64,000 nucleotides of DNA, taken from assembly GCA_900068845.1 (NCBI GenBank), contig CEFQ01000008.1, positions 248,001-312,000 of the forward strand, in the 5' to 3' direction. Positions 24,532 through 34,438 of this stretch are shown one piece after another. A model generated the notes under the pieces. The model had not been told where the DNA came from and did no database searches. It worked only from the letters and a program-made list of their open reading frames with translations. How positions within the stretch are numbered: position 1 is the first letter of the stretch; every line of letters starts with the position of its first letter. This stretch comes from Enterobacter ludwigii. Its GTDB lineage: Bacteria; Pseudomonadota; Gammaproteobacteria; Enterobacterales; Enterobacteriaceae. The translations under genes and the position numbers were made by a program.

Positions 24532-26211
24532 TTACCCACGCATTGGTTCAGCGCGTACCGGTTTATCACCGGCAACAAAGTAGTCCGCTTCGCTGCGCGG
24601 CAGCGGCTGGCGACCACGAATGTTATCCGCGATTTTTTCACCGATCATGATGGTGGTCGCGTTCAGGTTACCGGTGATGATCAGCGGCATGATCGAGGCA
24701 TCCACCACGCGGAGCGCTTCGATACCATGCACGCGGCCTTCGCCATCAACTACCGACATCTCGTCGTTACCCATTTTACAGGTGCCGCACGGATGATAGG
24801 CCGTTTCACCGTGATTGCGCACAAACTCATCCAGCTGCTCGTCGGTCTGGCAATCCAACCCAGGACTGATCTCTTTGCCGCGATACTTATCCAGCGCCGG
24901 CTGATTGATGATCTGGCGCGTGATACGAATCGCATCGCGGAATTCATGCCAATCCTGCTCGTGCGACATGTAGTTGAACAAAATGGCCGGATGACGACGC
25001 GGATCGCGTGATTTCAGACGCACATGGCCGCGGCTCGGTGAGCGCATAGAACCAACGTGGCACTGGAAACCGTGCGCTTCCACAGCATTCGAGCCGTTGT
25101 AGTTAATCGCGACCGGCAGGAAGTGATACTGAATATTCGGCCAGGTGAACTCTTCACGGCTGCGGATAAAGCCACCGCCTTCGAAATGGTTGCTGGCACC
25201 GACGCCCGTGCCATTAAACAGCCACTCCGCACCGATTTTCGGCTGGTTCCACCATTTTAAGGCCGGATAAAGCGAAACAGGCTCTTTGCACTCATACTGC
25301 AGATACATTTCGAGGTGATCCTGCAGGTTTTCGCCCACGCCCGGAAGGTCATGCACCAGCGGAATATCGAACTGCTTCAGCAATTCAGCAGAACCCACAC
25401 CGGAACGCTGCAGAATCTGCGGCGACGCAATTGCACCCGCGCACAGCAGCACTTCACGGCGCGCATGAGCATGATGTGAGGTGTTGCTGGAACCCAGCAG
25501 ATACTGCACGCCGACCGCGCGTTTGCCTTCAAACAGAATGCGGTCAGTGGTGGCATGTGTGACGATTTTTAGGTTCGGACGTGCTTTCGCGGTATCCAGA
25601 TAACCGCGCGCGGTGCTGGAGCGGCGGCCTTTCGGCGTCACAAAACGGTCCATCGGACCAAAGCCTTCCTGTTGATAGCCGTTCAGATCGTCAGTACGCG
25701 GATATCCTGCCTGCACGCCGGCTTCAATCATCGCCGCAAACAGCGGATTATTATCCGGCTTACAGGTGGTGATGCTTACTGGACCTTCGCCGCCATGATA
25801 ATCGTTGGCGCCGATATCGCGGGTTTCAGACTTGCGATAATAGGGCAGGCAGTTCAGATAGCTCCAGCTTTCAAGGCCGGGCTCTTTTGCCCAGTTGTCC
25901 AGATCCATGGCGTTACCACGGATGTAGCACATACCGTTGATCAGCGAAGAACCGCCCAGGCCTTTACCGCGTCCGCACTCCATGCGGCGGTTATTCATGT
26001 ACGGCTCAGGTTCGGTTTCATACGCCCAGTTGTAGCGTTTTCCCTGCAGCGGGAAAGCCAACGCCGCAGGCATCTGCGTGCGGAAGTCGAAGCGGTAATC
26101 TGGGCCGCCCGCTTCTAAAAGCAGCACATTCACGCTGCTATCTTCGGTCAGTCTTGTTGCCAAAACGTTCCCTGCGGATCCGGCTCCGATAATGATGTAA
26201 TCAAATTCCAT
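24532..26211 (-). CDS. betA: Choline dehydrogenase (FAD, GMC family)
   Basis: A 559-residue GMC oxidoreductase with N-terminal FAD motif [19 protein letters not shown] signature [26 protein letters not shown] and the C-terminal [16 protein letters not shown] with active-site histidine. It oxidises choline to betaine aldehyde (and further) at the inner membrane, the first step of glycine betaine synthesis for osmoprotection. GAGG precedes the ATG. Last gene of betIBA, 28 bases after betB. Confidence 0.96.
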   Translation of the reverse strand: MEFDYIIIGAGSAGNVLATRLTEDSSVNVLLLEAGGPDYRFDFRTQMPAALAFPLQGKRYNWAYETEPEPYMNNRRMECGRGKGLGGSSLINGMCYIRGNAMDLDNWAKEPGLESWSYLNCLPYYRKSETRDIGANDYHGGEGPVSITTCKPDNNPLFAAMIEAGVQAGYPRTDDLNGYQQEGFGPMDRFVTPKGRRSSTARGYLDTAKARPNLKIVTHATTDRILFEGKRAVGVQYLLGSSNTSHHAHARREVLLCAGAIASPQILQRSGVGSAELLKQFDIPLVHDLPGVGENLQDHLEMYLQYECKEPVSLYPALKWWNQPKIGAEWLFNGTGVGASNHFEGGGFIRSREEFTWPNIQYHFLPVAINYNGSNAVEAHGFQCHVGSMRSPSRGHVRLKSRDPRRHPAILFNYMSHEQDWHEFRDAIRITRQIINQPALDKYRGKEISPGLDCQTDEQLDEFVRNHGETAYHPCGTCKMGNDEMSVVDGEGRVHGIEALRVVDASIMPLIITGNLNATTIMIGEKIADNIRGRQPLPRSEADYFVAGDKPVRAEPMRG

Positions 26212-26239
26212 TAGTCGTTCCTCAGGTTAAAAGCCAAAA

Positions 26240-27712
26240 TTAAAATACGGACTGAAAACGGGTCATTTCGAGCTGCACAGATTTCACCTGGGTGTAATTC
26301 TGCAGCGTCATCAGGCCGTTTTCGCGGCCTACACCCGAATGCTTGTAACCGCCGACGGGCATTTCAGCGGCGGATTCGCCCCAGGTGTTGATCCAGCAAA
26401 TACCCGCTTCGATTTGATGAATCACGCGGTGCGCGCGGTTGAGATCTTGTGTTACCACGCCCGCGGCCAGACCAAATTCGGTGGCGTTCGCGCGGCGAAT
26501 CACTTCTTCTTCGCTCTCGTAGCTCAGAATTGACATCACCGGGCCGAAGATCTCTTCACGCACAATGGTCATCTCATCGCGGCAATCGCTGAATACGGTT
26601 GGTTCCACCCACGCGCCGTTATCGAAGGCTGCGCCACTCAGGCGTTTACCGCCGCAGAGCAGACGCGCACCTTCGCTAATGCCGGATTCGATAAAACGCA
26701 TCACGTTGTCGCGATGTGCGAAGCTTACCAGCGGGCCGAAGTTGGTCTCAGGGTCGTTAAGATCGCCCGCTTTAATACGTGCCACGCGCTCGGCGATTTT
26801 CGCTTCAAAGGTGGATTGCAATGCCGCCGGGATAAACACGCGCGTGCCGTTGGTGCAAACCTGTCCCGAGCTGTAGAAGTTCGCCATCATGGCGATGTCA
26901 GCGGCGAGATCGAGATCGGCATCATCGAAGATAATCAGCGGGGATTTGCCGCCTAACTCCATGGTGACGTCTTTCAGCGTTGAACCGGCGGCATTAGCCA
27001 TGACTTTCTTACCGCTTGATACGCCACCGGTGAAGGAGACTTTGTCGATGCCCGGATGATCGGTGAGAAGCTGGCCAGTGACCGCGCCGCGACCGTTCAC
27101 CACGTTGAACACGCCGTTTGGTACGCCCGCTTCGGTATAGATTTCTGCCAGTTTCAGCGCGGTCAGCGGCGTCACTTCGCTGGGTTTGAAGATCATCGCG
27201 TTACCGGCGGCCAGCGCGGGCGCAGATTTCCACAGGGCGATTTGAATCGGATAGTTCCACGCGCCGATGCCCGCCACCACGCCCAGCGGTTCGCGGCGAG
27301 TGTAGACAAAGGAGGTATCGCGCAGCGGGATCTGCTGGCCTTCCAGAGAAGGAATCAAGCCCGCGTAATACTCCAGCACGTCGGCACCGGTCACGATATC
27401 GACGTATTGGGTTTCACTCAGTGGCTTGCCGGTGTCGAGGGTTTCAAGCGCGGCCAGTTCATCATTGCGCTCACGCAGAATATCGACCGCCCGACGCAGA
27501 ATGCGCGAACGTTCCATCGCCGTCATCGCCGCCCAGATTTTCTGGCCTTTCTTCGCTGCGGCAACCGCGCGATCGACGTCCGCGCGTTCCGCTTCGTGTA
27601 CCTCGGCCAGCACTTCGCCGTTTGCCGGGTTGATGGTCTGGAATGTGTTGCCTGCCGCAGCGGGAACCAATGCGCCATCAATGTAAAGGTGCTGCTCGGT
27701 GAATCGGGACAT
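26240..27712 (-). CDS. betB: Betaine aldehyde dehydrogenase
   Basis: A 490-residue NAD(P)-dependent aldehyde dehydrogenase, the same length as E. coli BetB, from ATG 27712 ([16 protein letters not shown]) with AAGGAG upstream. Motifs: [12 protein letters not shown], active-site Glu in [18 protein letters not shown] and catalytic Cys in [15 protein letters not shown]. It converts betaine aldehyde to glycine betaine. The start lies 13 bases past the betI stop. Confidence 0.96.
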   Translation of the reverse strand: MSRFTEQHLYIDGALVPAAAGNTFQTINPANGEVLAEVHEAERADVDRAVAAAKKGQKIWAAMTAMERSRILRRAVDILRERNDELAALETLDTGKPLSETQYVDIVTGADVLEYYAGLIPSLEGQQIPLRDTSFVYTRREPLGVVAGIGAWNYPIQIALWKSAPALAAGNAMIFKPSEVTPLTALKLAEIYTEAGVPNGVFNVVNGRGAVTGQLLTDHPGIDKVSFTGGVSSGKKVMANAAGSTLKDVTMELGGKSPLIIFDDADLDLAADIAMMANFYSSGQVCTNGTRVFIPAALQSTFEAKIAERVARIKAGDLNDPETNFGPLVSFAHRDNVMRFIESGISEGARLLCGGKRLSGAAFDNGAWVEPTVFSDCRDEMTIVREEIFGPVMSILSYESEEEVIRRANATEFGLAAGVVTQDLNRAHRVIHQIEAGICWINTWGESAAEMPVGGYKHSGVGRENGLMTLQNYTQVKSVQLEMTRFQSVF

Positions 27713-27725
27713 GATTTCTCCTTCC

Positions 27726-28319
27726 TCAGTGATTCTGGTCAGCCAATTGCTGACGAATGAATTGGGTGGTGAGCTGTCTGGCGATAGCCAAATCGAACGG
27801 TTTGCCACTTAACGCCGCGCGCAGCCACAGGCCATCAATCAGTGAGGCGAGGCCATGTGCCGCCAGTCGCGCTTTTTCGCGCGGAATCACACGACGAAAC
27901 TCGGCTGCCAGCGTGGAAAACAGTCGACGGCTGCTTACACGTTCTAAACGACCCAGCTGTGGCTGATGCATGCTGCTGGCCCAAAAATCCAGCCAGGCTT
28001 TCATCGCGGCGCTGTGCACCTGCGAGTCATCAAAGTTGCCTTCCACAATCGCCAGCAGGCGCGCTTCAGTACTGGCGTCTGCCAGTGGTTTTAACCTTGC
28101 TGCCACCGCATCGCGTAACTGACGTGTCACGTCACGCATCGTGGCTTCCAGCAGACCGTTCTTGTCTTTGAAGTAGTGGCTGATGATGCCTGTCGATACG
28201 CCAGCACGTCGCGCAATCTGCGCAATGGTGGCGTCGTTGATCCCGACTTCGTTAATGGTGCTCAGGGTCGCATCAATCAGTTGCCGACGACGTATCGGCT
28301 GCATTCCCACCTTTGGCAT
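27726..28319 (-). CDS. betI: Choline-responsive TetR-family repressor
   Basis: A 197-residue TetR-type repressor, start ATG 28319 ([19 protein letters not shown]) after CTGGAG. HTH region [35 protein letters not shown] is nearly identical to E. coli BetI, as is [18 protein letters not shown]. It represses betIBA and betT until choline is present. First gene of the operon and divergent from betT, 255 bases away. Confidence 0.96.
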   Translation of the reverse strand: MPKVGMQPIRRRQLIDATLSTINEVGINDATIAQIARRAGVSTGIISHYFKDKNGLLEATMRDVTRQLRDAVAARLKPLADASTEARLLAIVEGNFDDSQVHSAAMKAWLDFWASSMHQPQLGRLERVSSRRLFSTLAAEFRRVIPREKARLAAHGLASLIDGLWLRAALSGKPFDLAIARQLTTQFIRQQLADQNH

Positions 28320-28361
28320 AACACTCCAGCTCCACCGCAATGTAAGGACACTATTAAAACT

Positions 28362-28384
28362 TTTTTTGATTGCACGTTCAATAT
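28362..28384. promoter_or_regulatory. Probable BetI operator in the bet divergent region
   Basis: TTGATTGCACGTTCAATATA contains the inverted arms TTGA and TTCAA around TTGCACG, located between betI and betT and close to the betI start, where BetI boxes are known in E. coli. Identified by position and partial symmetry. Confidence 0.5.
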
Positions 28385-28574
28385 AAAAAAGAAATTTGTT
28401 AGGATGCTGTGCTTCGATTGTTACAAAAACGCAGCGGTTAGAGGGATGGAACCTTGCAGGTGCGCATTAACGCGTGCCCTACGAAAACCGCATGTTCTCG
28501 CGTAGGCTCGTCATTTATGACCACCAATCACGCTTAAATGGCATGTACTACAGGAAATTAACCAGAGGTAATCG

Positions 28575-30605
28575 ATGATTAATCCACCTGCCAGTGAAAA
28601 AGACAGAATCAATCCTGTGGTGTTTTACACCTCAGCCGGACTGATTCTGACATTTTCACTTGTCACGATTTTTTACAGCGAACTCGCTGCCAGCTGGCTT
28701 CTGACCGCCGTTAATTGGGTCACTTCCACGTTTGGCTGGTACTACATGCTCGCTGCTACGCTGTACATCGTTTTCGTCATCTATATGGCGTGTTCACGCT
28801 ATGGCGCCATCAAGCTTGGGCCGGAGCAATCCAAACCCGAGTTCAGTTTACTGAGCTGGTCGGCGATGTTATTTGCCGCCGGTATCGGTATTGACCTGAT
28901 GTTCTTCTCGGTTGCCGAACCGGTAACGCAATACATGCAGCCGCCAGAAGGTGCAGGGCAGACCATGGAAGCCGCGCGTCAGGCGATGGTGTGGACGCTG
29001 TTCCACTACGGCGTCACCGGTTGGTCAATGTACGCGTTGATGGGCATCGCGCTTGGCTACTTCAGCTATCGCTACAACCTGCCGCTCACCATCCGCTCAG
29101 CGCTCTATCCGATTTTCGGCAAACGCATTAATGGCCCAATTGGTCATACCGTCGATATCGCCGCGGTGATCGGTACCATCTTTGGTATCGCCACCACGTT
29201 AGGGATTGGTGTGGTGCAATTGAACTACGGTCTCAACGTCCTGTTCGATATTCCGGAAGGTTTCACTGCGCAGGCGGCGTTGATTGTGCTGTCGGTGATC
29301 ATCGCCACCATCTCAGTGACATCCGGCGTGGATAAAGGCATCCGTATTCTCTCTGAGCTGAATGTTGCGCTGGCGCTGGGCTTGATTCTGTTCGTGCTGT
29401 TTATGGGCAAAACCGATTTTCTGCTTAACGCGTTAGTGTTGAACGTGGGGGATTACGTCAATCGCTTTATGGGCATGACGCTCAACACCTTCGCGTTTGA
29501 TCAGCCACGCGAGTGGATGAATAGCTGGACGCTGTTCTTCTGGGCGTGGTGGGTTGCCTGGTCGCCGTTTGTCGGTCTGTTCCTCGCACGTATCTCACGC
29601 GGTCGTACCATTCGTGAGTTCGTATTGGGTACGCTGATTATCCCGTTCACCTTTACGCTGCTGTGGCTGTCGGTATTTGGTAACGCGGCGCTGTATGAAA
29701 TCATTCATGGTGACGCAGGCTTTGCGCAGGAAGTGATGGCGCATGCCGAACGCGGCTTCTACAGCCTGCTGGCGCAGTATCCGGCGTTTAAATTGAGTGC
29801 TTCGGTTGCCACCATCACCGGCATGCTGTTTTACGTGACTTCGGCGGATTCCGGTTCTCTGGTGCTGGGTAACTTCACCTCAAAGCTGAAAGACATCAAC
29901 AGCGATGCACCGAACTGGCTGCGTATCTTCTGGTCGATTGCCATTGGTGTGCTGACCATGGGGATGCTGATGACCAACGGGATTTCTGCCCTGCAGAACG
30001 CCACGGTGATCATGGGCTTGCCCTTTAGCTTCGTGATTTTCTTTGTGATGGCCGGCCTGTATAAATCGCTGAAAGTGGAAGATCATCGCCGCGCCAGTGC
30101 CAGCCGTGATACTGCGCCGTACATTCCGGCCAGTAACGATCGCCTGAGCTGGAAGAAACGCCTGTCGCGCCTGATGAACTATCCGGGTACGCGCTATACC
30201 CAGAAAATGATGGAAGAGGTGCTGTTCCCGGCCATGCAGGAAGTGGCGAAAGAGCTGGAGCTGCGTGGCGGACGCGTATCGCTGGAACGCGCGGAGCCAG
30301 AAGAGGGGCAGCCGCTGGGCCACCTTGATCTGCGCGTGCTGCTGGGTGAGGAGCAGGATTTTGTTTATCAAATCTGGCCGCAGCAATATTCGGTACCGGG
30401 CTTTACCTATCGCGCACGCAGCGGTAAATCGACCTATTACCGTCTGGAAACCTTCCTGCTGGAAGGGAGCCAGGGCAACGATTTAATGGACTACAACAAG
30501 GAGCAGGTGATCATCGATATTCTTGATCAATACGAACGTCACCTGAACTTTATCCATCTACATCGTGAAGCACCGGGTAGCAGCATGACCTTCCCGGACG
30601 TGTAA
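28575..30605 (+). CDS. betT: High-affinity choline transporter (BCCT family)
   Basis: A 676-residue BCCT carrier with 12 membrane segments and the family core FAAGIGIDLMFFSVAEPVTQY and FFWAWWVAWSPFVGLFLARISRGRTIREF. A long C-terminal cytoplasmic domain (about residues 510-676), typical of BetT and involved in osmotic activation, is present. It imports choline with protons. AGAGG precedes ATG 28575. Divergent from betIBA and controlled by BetI. Confidence 0.96.
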   Translation: MINPPASEKDRINPVVFYTSAGLILTFSLVTIFYSELAASWLLTAVNWVTSTFGWYYMLAATLYIVFVIYMACSRYGAIKLGPEQSKPEFSLLSWSAMLFAAGIGIDLMFFSVAEPVTQYMQPPEGAGQTMEAARQAMVWTLFHYGVTGWSMYALMGIALGYFSYRYNLPLTIRSALYPIFGKRINGPIGHTVDIAAVIGTIFGIATTLGIGVVQLNYGLNVLFDIPEGFTAQAALIVLSVIIATISVTSGVDKGIRILSELNVALALGLILFVLFMGKTDFLLNALVLNVGDYVNRFMGMTLNTFAFDQPREWMNSWTLFFWAWWVAWSPFVGLFLARISRGRTIREFVLGTLIIPFTFTLLWLSVFGNAALYEIIHGDAGFAQEVMAHAERGFYSLLAQYPAFKLSASVATITGMLFYVTSADSGSLVLGNFTSKLKDINSDAPNWLRIFWSIAIGVLTMGMLMTNGISALQNATVIMGLPFSFVIFFVMAGLYKSLKVEDHRRASASRDTAPYIPASNDRLSWKKRLSRLMNYPGTRYTQKMMEEVLFPAMQEVAKELELRGGRVSLERAEPEEGQPLGHLDLRVLLGEEQDFVYQIWPQQYSVPGFTYRARSGKSTYYRLETFLLEGSQGNDLMDYNKEQVIIDILDQYERHLNFIHLHREAPGSSMTFPDV

Positions 30606-30626
30606 TTTCCGCAGAACGCACCTAAC

Positions 30627-30666
30627 GTAGCGGCGCAATTTATTGCGCGATAAATCGCGCCGCTAC
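30627..30666. repeat. Palindromic repeat family A, copy 3 (canonical)
   Basis: A 40-base near-perfect hairpin: GTAGCGGCGC at the left end, GCGCCGCTAC at the right end, and inner arms AATTTATTGCGC / GCGATAAATC that also pair. Followed by GACCGTGCAG. It lies in the 136-base gap between betT and uvsE, 20 bases after the betT stop, and could act as a transcript terminator or 3' stabiliser. Confidence 0.85.
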
Positions 30667-30753
30667 AGACCGTGCAGTAATTAGAATGCGTAACGAACCG
30701 CGCAGATTCGCCAATAACAGCTAAGCTTTCAAGCTGATTAAATGGGGGATGAA

Positions 30754-31728
30754 ATGAAATTAGGCTTTGCTTGTAAGTATATGGATCAACAGGCTAAACA
30801 GCCTTATCCCTTCAAAAGCACCACGCGCACGCGCTTTCTCAGCCTTGACGATGATTCACGCATAACGCTGCTGAATCAACTGGCGCAAAACAATCTGCAA
30901 AACCTCTATCTCATGCTTGAACAACTCGCGACGCAACCTGATGCATTACGCATGATGCGCATCGGCAGCGACCTATTGCCGTTATATACGGTGCCGGAAG
31001 CAACGCAGTTGTACGGTGCATTGCTGTCGGATCTCACACCCTTATTGCACCGCTGCGGCGAGTTAGCACGTGCGAATAATATCCGGCTGTCCTTCCATCC
31101 CGGCCAATATACGGTGCTGGCGTCCGATAATGATGGCGTGGTCGATCGCGCCATTGAGGATGTGGAATATCACGCCACCTGCGCGGTATTAATGGGTTAT
31201 GGTCGTCAGTTCCAGGATTTTAAAATCAATATTCACATGAACGGCAAAAAGGGCATTGATGGATTTCGCGCCGCCTTTCTGCGGCTCAGTGCCGAAGCGC
31301 GCAATATGCTGACGGTGGAGAATGATGAAATATCCTGTTCGCTGGATGATGTGTTGCAGGCGCGCAACTTGTGTCCGGTGGTGCTGGATATTCACCATCA
31401 TTGGGTGAAAGAGAATCACTATATTCAGGCTGATGATGTACGTATTGCACTGATAAAAGAGTCGTGGCGCGGTGTGCGGCCCGTTTTACATTATTCGATT
31501 GCGCAGGAAGGTCTCATTCCCGATCACGGTTTCCCGGATCAGCAGGATTTAGCCGTATCGAAAACAAAACTTCGCGCTCATGCCGATTATTATTTCAACC
31601 AAAGCCTAAATGATTGGGCGTTGTCGTTTAATGACTTCGACATTATGTGTGAAGTGAAGATGAAGAATTTAGCGCGCGACCGCCTGTATGATTATGCCAT
31701 CGCGCGCCAGCTGATTACGGTGCCGTGA
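30754..31728 (+). CDS. uvsE: UV damage endonuclease (UvsE/UVDE family)
   Basis: A 324-residue TIM-barrel nuclease from ATG 30754 (MKLGFACKYM) with GGGGG upstream. Metal-binding motifs of UVDE are visible: LSFHPGQYTVLASDN, INIHMNGKKG, LTVENDE and VVLDIHHHW. These enzymes nick DNA immediately 5' to cyclobutane dimers, 6-4 products and some other lesions, an alternative to nucleotide excision repair. The 3' end overlaps the convergent yfiB-like gene by 14 bases. Single-gene unit after the repeat element. Confidence 0.9.
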   Translation: MKLGFACKYMDQQAKQPYPFKSTTRTRFLSLDDDSRITLLNQLAQNNLQNLYLMLEQLATQPDALRMMRIGSDLLPLYTVPEATQLYGALLSDLTPLLHRCGELARANNIRLSFHPGQYTVLASDNDGVVDRAIEDVEYHATCAVLMGYGRQFQDFKINIHMNGKKGIDGFRAAFLRLSAEARNMLTVENDEISCSLDDVLQARNLCPVVLDIHHHWVKENHYIQADDVRIALIKESWRGVRPVLHYSIAQEGLIPDHGFPDQQDLAVSKTKLRAHADYYFNQSLNDWALSFNDFDIMCEVKMKNLARDRLYDYAIARQLITVP

Positions 31729-32188
31729 TCACAATGGCTACGCGGCGATTTTGCGCGCGGCCTTGAGGGCTGTTGTTGCTGGCAATGGGCACGCTCATCC
31801 CTAATCCGCGCGTAACAATATTTTCGCGCGGGATCGCCGCGCCTGCTGCCCATTGTGCTGCTACGGCGTTGGCTCTTTTTAGCGACAGCTGCTGGTTATA
31901 ATCCGCTTTGCCATAATTATCGGTGTGTCCATCAATACGTACATGATTAATGCCCGTAGCCGCCAGATTTTTCGCCAACGACTGGATCGTGTCTTTACTG
32001 GCTGGCGTCAGCTGCGATTCGTTGACGCCAAACAGGATTTTGTCCGATAAGCCTAACCCCCAGCCTTCGCTATTTTGGCTAAATCCTGCATTCCGCATCG
32101 CGGCTATTTGCTCATCACTAAAACGTCCCTTTGTCTGGCAACCGACAACCGCTAATACGCATACCATCAGGAAAATTTTCATCTTCAT
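31715..32188 (-). CDS. yfiB: YfiB-type OmpA-domain outer-membrane lipoprotein
   Basis: A 157-residue lipoprotein: signal with lipobox VVGC (Cys at residue 17), short linker, then an OmpA-like peptidoglycan-binding domain with VRIDGHTDNYGKADYNQQLSLKRANAVAAQW and NRRVAIVI. In the Pseudomonas and E. coli YfiBNR system YfiB sequesters the inhibitor YfiR at the outer membrane, releasing the cyclase. ATGA overlap with the cyclase stop indicates coupling. Third gene of the operon. Confidence 0.9.
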   Translation of the reverse strand: MKMKIFLMVCVLAVVGCQTKGRFSDEQIAAMRNAGFSQNSEGWGLGLSDKILFGVNESQLTPASKDTIQSLAKNLAATGINHVRIDGHTDNYGKADYNQQLSLKRANAVAAQWAAGAAIPRENIVTRGLGMSVPIASNNSPQGRAQNRRVAIVITAP

Positions 32189-33399
32189 ATCCGCACCTTA
32201 CTCATTCCCTTATTTTTGTACATATTCATATCGGCGCGCTCCAGAATAGATTCAACCGTGTCGCCATGCTGCGACCAGGCGTAGCCAATGGTGACCGAAG
32301 TTGTGATTGGGGTGCCTTCTGCAATAACAATTTTTTGCTTAATGGCTTCATGAATGTCTTGCATGAGCAGCTGTAATTGCGCCTCGCTGGTGCGGCTGGT
32401 CACCAACATGGCAAATTCATCACCGCCTAAACGCGCGACCAAATCCTGCTTATACGCTAAGGCGGAAAGACGTGAACCGATCGCTTTTAACACTTCATCT
32501 CCGGCGGCGTGGCCCCAGTTATCGTTAATGCTCTTGAAGCGATCGCCATCGAGGAACAGCAAGACGAAGCGTTCTTTCGCCAGTTGCTGATCGAGTAACT
32601 GGGTTAATCGCGCGACAAAGGCGGCGCGATTTGCCAGGCCAGTCAAGGGATCTTCCAGGGCTTTGGCCGCTAACGTGCGGTTATCACGGATCAGCGAAGC
32701 CTGCAGCGTCTGCATCTCAGTCAGCAACGAATTCAGATCGTCTGAGAACAGCTGAAACTCGCGCGTCGGACTTTCCGGAATACGTAAGGAAAAATCACCG
32801 GAAAGAATCACGTAGTGGATCGAACTGGTGATATTGCGGAGTGAGGCGAGAATGCCGCGATGCAGAAATTCGCTTAACAAGAAGGAGATGATTAACACGC
32901 ACAGCATGCCGCAGGTAAGAATCATCAGCGAATAACGAATGAAATCGGCTGCGCCGGTAACGGTGCCTTCCAGCGTTAACGTACCAACAGTGGCTTCTGA
33001 GTGATTAATATTGATGCTAAGCGGTTTGAGATAAATCCACTCGCGCAATAAACGCGAATACCAACCGGTTTGCTCTTGTTGATCATGCCAGTCTACTAAA
33101 ACGGTTTGATCATCCGTCACAAGTTTCGCGGAATCAAACATGCCTTCATTGCCGAGCCGGGCGATTTTATTGTGCGCGTCATAGCTGTCTTCAAATACTG
33201 TGGCGGCGGTCAGTGTGGTGCTGAGCGTCGCGGCAATCAACTCCAGATTTCTTTTCTCGTAGCTTTTAATAAACAGCAAAGACGTAGACGAAAGCAACAG
33301 CCAGCACAGCAGTAAAATAACCGCAGAGTTAATGATGCTAATTTTGCGCAGCTTATTACGAATCGATGATTTATCATTTTTTGAATTTTCTATTTTCAT
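32185..33399 (-). CDS. dgcN: Membrane diguanylate cyclase (YfiN/DgcN type)
   Basis: A 404-residue protein: transmembrane helix ~24-45, periplasmic sensor loop, second helix ~160-185, HAMP-like linker and C-terminal GGDEF domain with DPLTGLANRAAF and active site ARLGGDEFA. It makes cyclic di-GMP and promotes sessile behaviour. The position for an RxxD inhibitory site five residues before GGDEF reads YKQD, so product inhibition there is unlikely. ATG 33399 (one base after the yfiR stop) is preferred; ATG 33414, overlapping yfiR, is possible. Held inactive by periplasmic YfiR. Confidence 0.92.
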   Translation of the reverse strand: MKIENSKNDKSSIRNKLRKISIINSAVILLLCWLLLSSTSLLFIKSYEKRNLELIAATLSTTLTAATVFEDSYDAHNKIARLGNEGMFDSAKLVTDDQTVLVDWHDQQEQTGWYSRLLREWIYLKPLSININHSEATVGTLTLEGTVTGAADFIRYSLMILTCGMLCVLIISFLLSEFLHRGILASLRNITSSIHYVILSGDFSLRIPESPTREFQLFSDDLNSLLTEMQTLQASLIRDNRTLAAKALEDPLTGLANRAAFVARLTQLLDQQLAKERFVLLFLDGDRFKSINDNWGHAAGDEVLKAIGSRLSALAYKQDLVARLGGDEFAMLVTSRTSEAQLQLLMQDIHEAIKQKIVIAEGTPITTSVTIGYAWSQHGDTVESILERADMNMYKNKGMSKVRI

Positions 33400-33400
33400 C

Positions 33401-33961
33401 TTATTTGCTTCCATTGCGGGACAGCAACAGCACGTCCGGACTGACTTTGACGCCGCTTCTGGCTAGCGAATCAAGGTTTACTGAGAACAGCGTATGATTC
33501 GTATTAAAGATCAGGCAGAAAGCGGCACCGACCGTACATTCGGCATTGTTCTCAGCCAGGGTAAGTACCGCTTTACCTTCGAAGTGACTTAACAGTTCAA
33601 CCTGCTGATGCGGTGTCTGATCGCCGAAATAGATTGCATCGCACCGCTGCGTCGCCAATTCGCGCTCGTTAGTCAGATAAACCACGCTAAACGGTATGGC
33701 GGAGTGCAGACTATTTTGTGGCAAAGAGAGATGTTGCGCGGAGGAAAATACGCAGAGTTGAGGCGCGCGTGTTAATCCTGGCCATTGGGTAAAACTAATA
33801 ATGCCGCTCACAATCCGATTCGCTTTATCGTCATGTATATCAGCAATCGCTGAGCGAGAAATGAACAGCAGCAGAAAAAGGGCAGTAACGATGATTTTGC
33901 AAAGTTGGAGCAGGGAAAGCAGCACGTCGGCTTCCCGAAAAAATAGATGTTTATGTAACAT
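33401..33961 (-). CDS. yfiR: YfiR-type periplasmic inhibitor of the diguanylate cyclase
   Basis: A 186-residue protein from ATG 33961 (MLHKHLFFRE) with CGGGA upstream; upstream codons to 34123 are not supported. A hydrophobic segment (LCKIIVTALFLLLFISRSAIA) acts as signal peptide, then the DUF4154 domain begins KANRIVSGIISFTQWPG. Cysteines in QLCVFSS, RCDAIYF, AECTVGAAFCLIF fit the redox-sensitive disulfides of YfiR. First gene of yfiR-dgcN-yfiB. Confidence 0.9.
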   Translation of the reverse strand: MLHKHLFFREADVLLSLLQLCKIIVTALFLLLFISRSAIADIHDDKANRIVSGIISFTQWPGLTRAPQLCVFSSAQHLSLPQNSLHSAIPFSVVYLTNERELATQRCDAIYFGDQTPHQQVELLSHFEGKAVLTLAENNAECTVGAAFCLIFNTNHTLFSVNLDSLARSGVKVSPDVLLLSRNGSK

Positions 33962-34438
33962 ACTGCGTTCCCGAAAGTTCTTCGCGTTAATCTGCGCCTG
34001 ATTCAGCGCGAAAATATTAACACCGCTGCGGTTAAAAAAGTACTGATGGCGATGTCCTATGGCGGCACAGGCATTTAACGATGCGTTTTTACGCGCAATG
34101 CGTGCGTCTGGAAACGATGCCATCTCTGTGCGAAATTATTTTATGGATAACAGAGCAAAAAGGGTGCATTTGCGCAAAGTGTGATCTGTAACACATTTAT
34201 TGGTCTGATAACTGATCGGTGCTAAAACCGCGTAAAACGCTCATGAAGGGTCATTTCGCGGTAAAACCGCACCATTAGCGAGGATTTACATTAGCATCAC
34301 TTACGTATAATTATTGCAAACACCGCGCGTGATGAACATGGTTTTCGATTACGAAACAATTAGACATATTTATCGAGGTGAGGCTTTTTCACATTCTGGC
34401 AGGATACGCAACATTCAGTACATCCTGGTCACCGTGTC
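33962..34438. other. Intergenic region of about 480 bases between yfiR and the FUSC gene
   Basis: Divergent gap that must hold the promoters of the yfi operon and the FUSC-family gene. Visible: a short hairpin GCGGT-AAA-ACCGC (34258-34270) and inverted CAGGAT/ATCCTG arms near 34401-34428 just before the FUSC start. No small gene is convincing. Confidence 0.5.

Noticed and set aside
27056-27760. 234-residue ORF antisense to betB, and similar long antisense ORFs in the ABC-F, EIIBC, mqo and permease genes
   Set aside because: Long shadow frames are expected opposite GC-rich genes with strong codon bias; the genes on the other strand are clear homologues.
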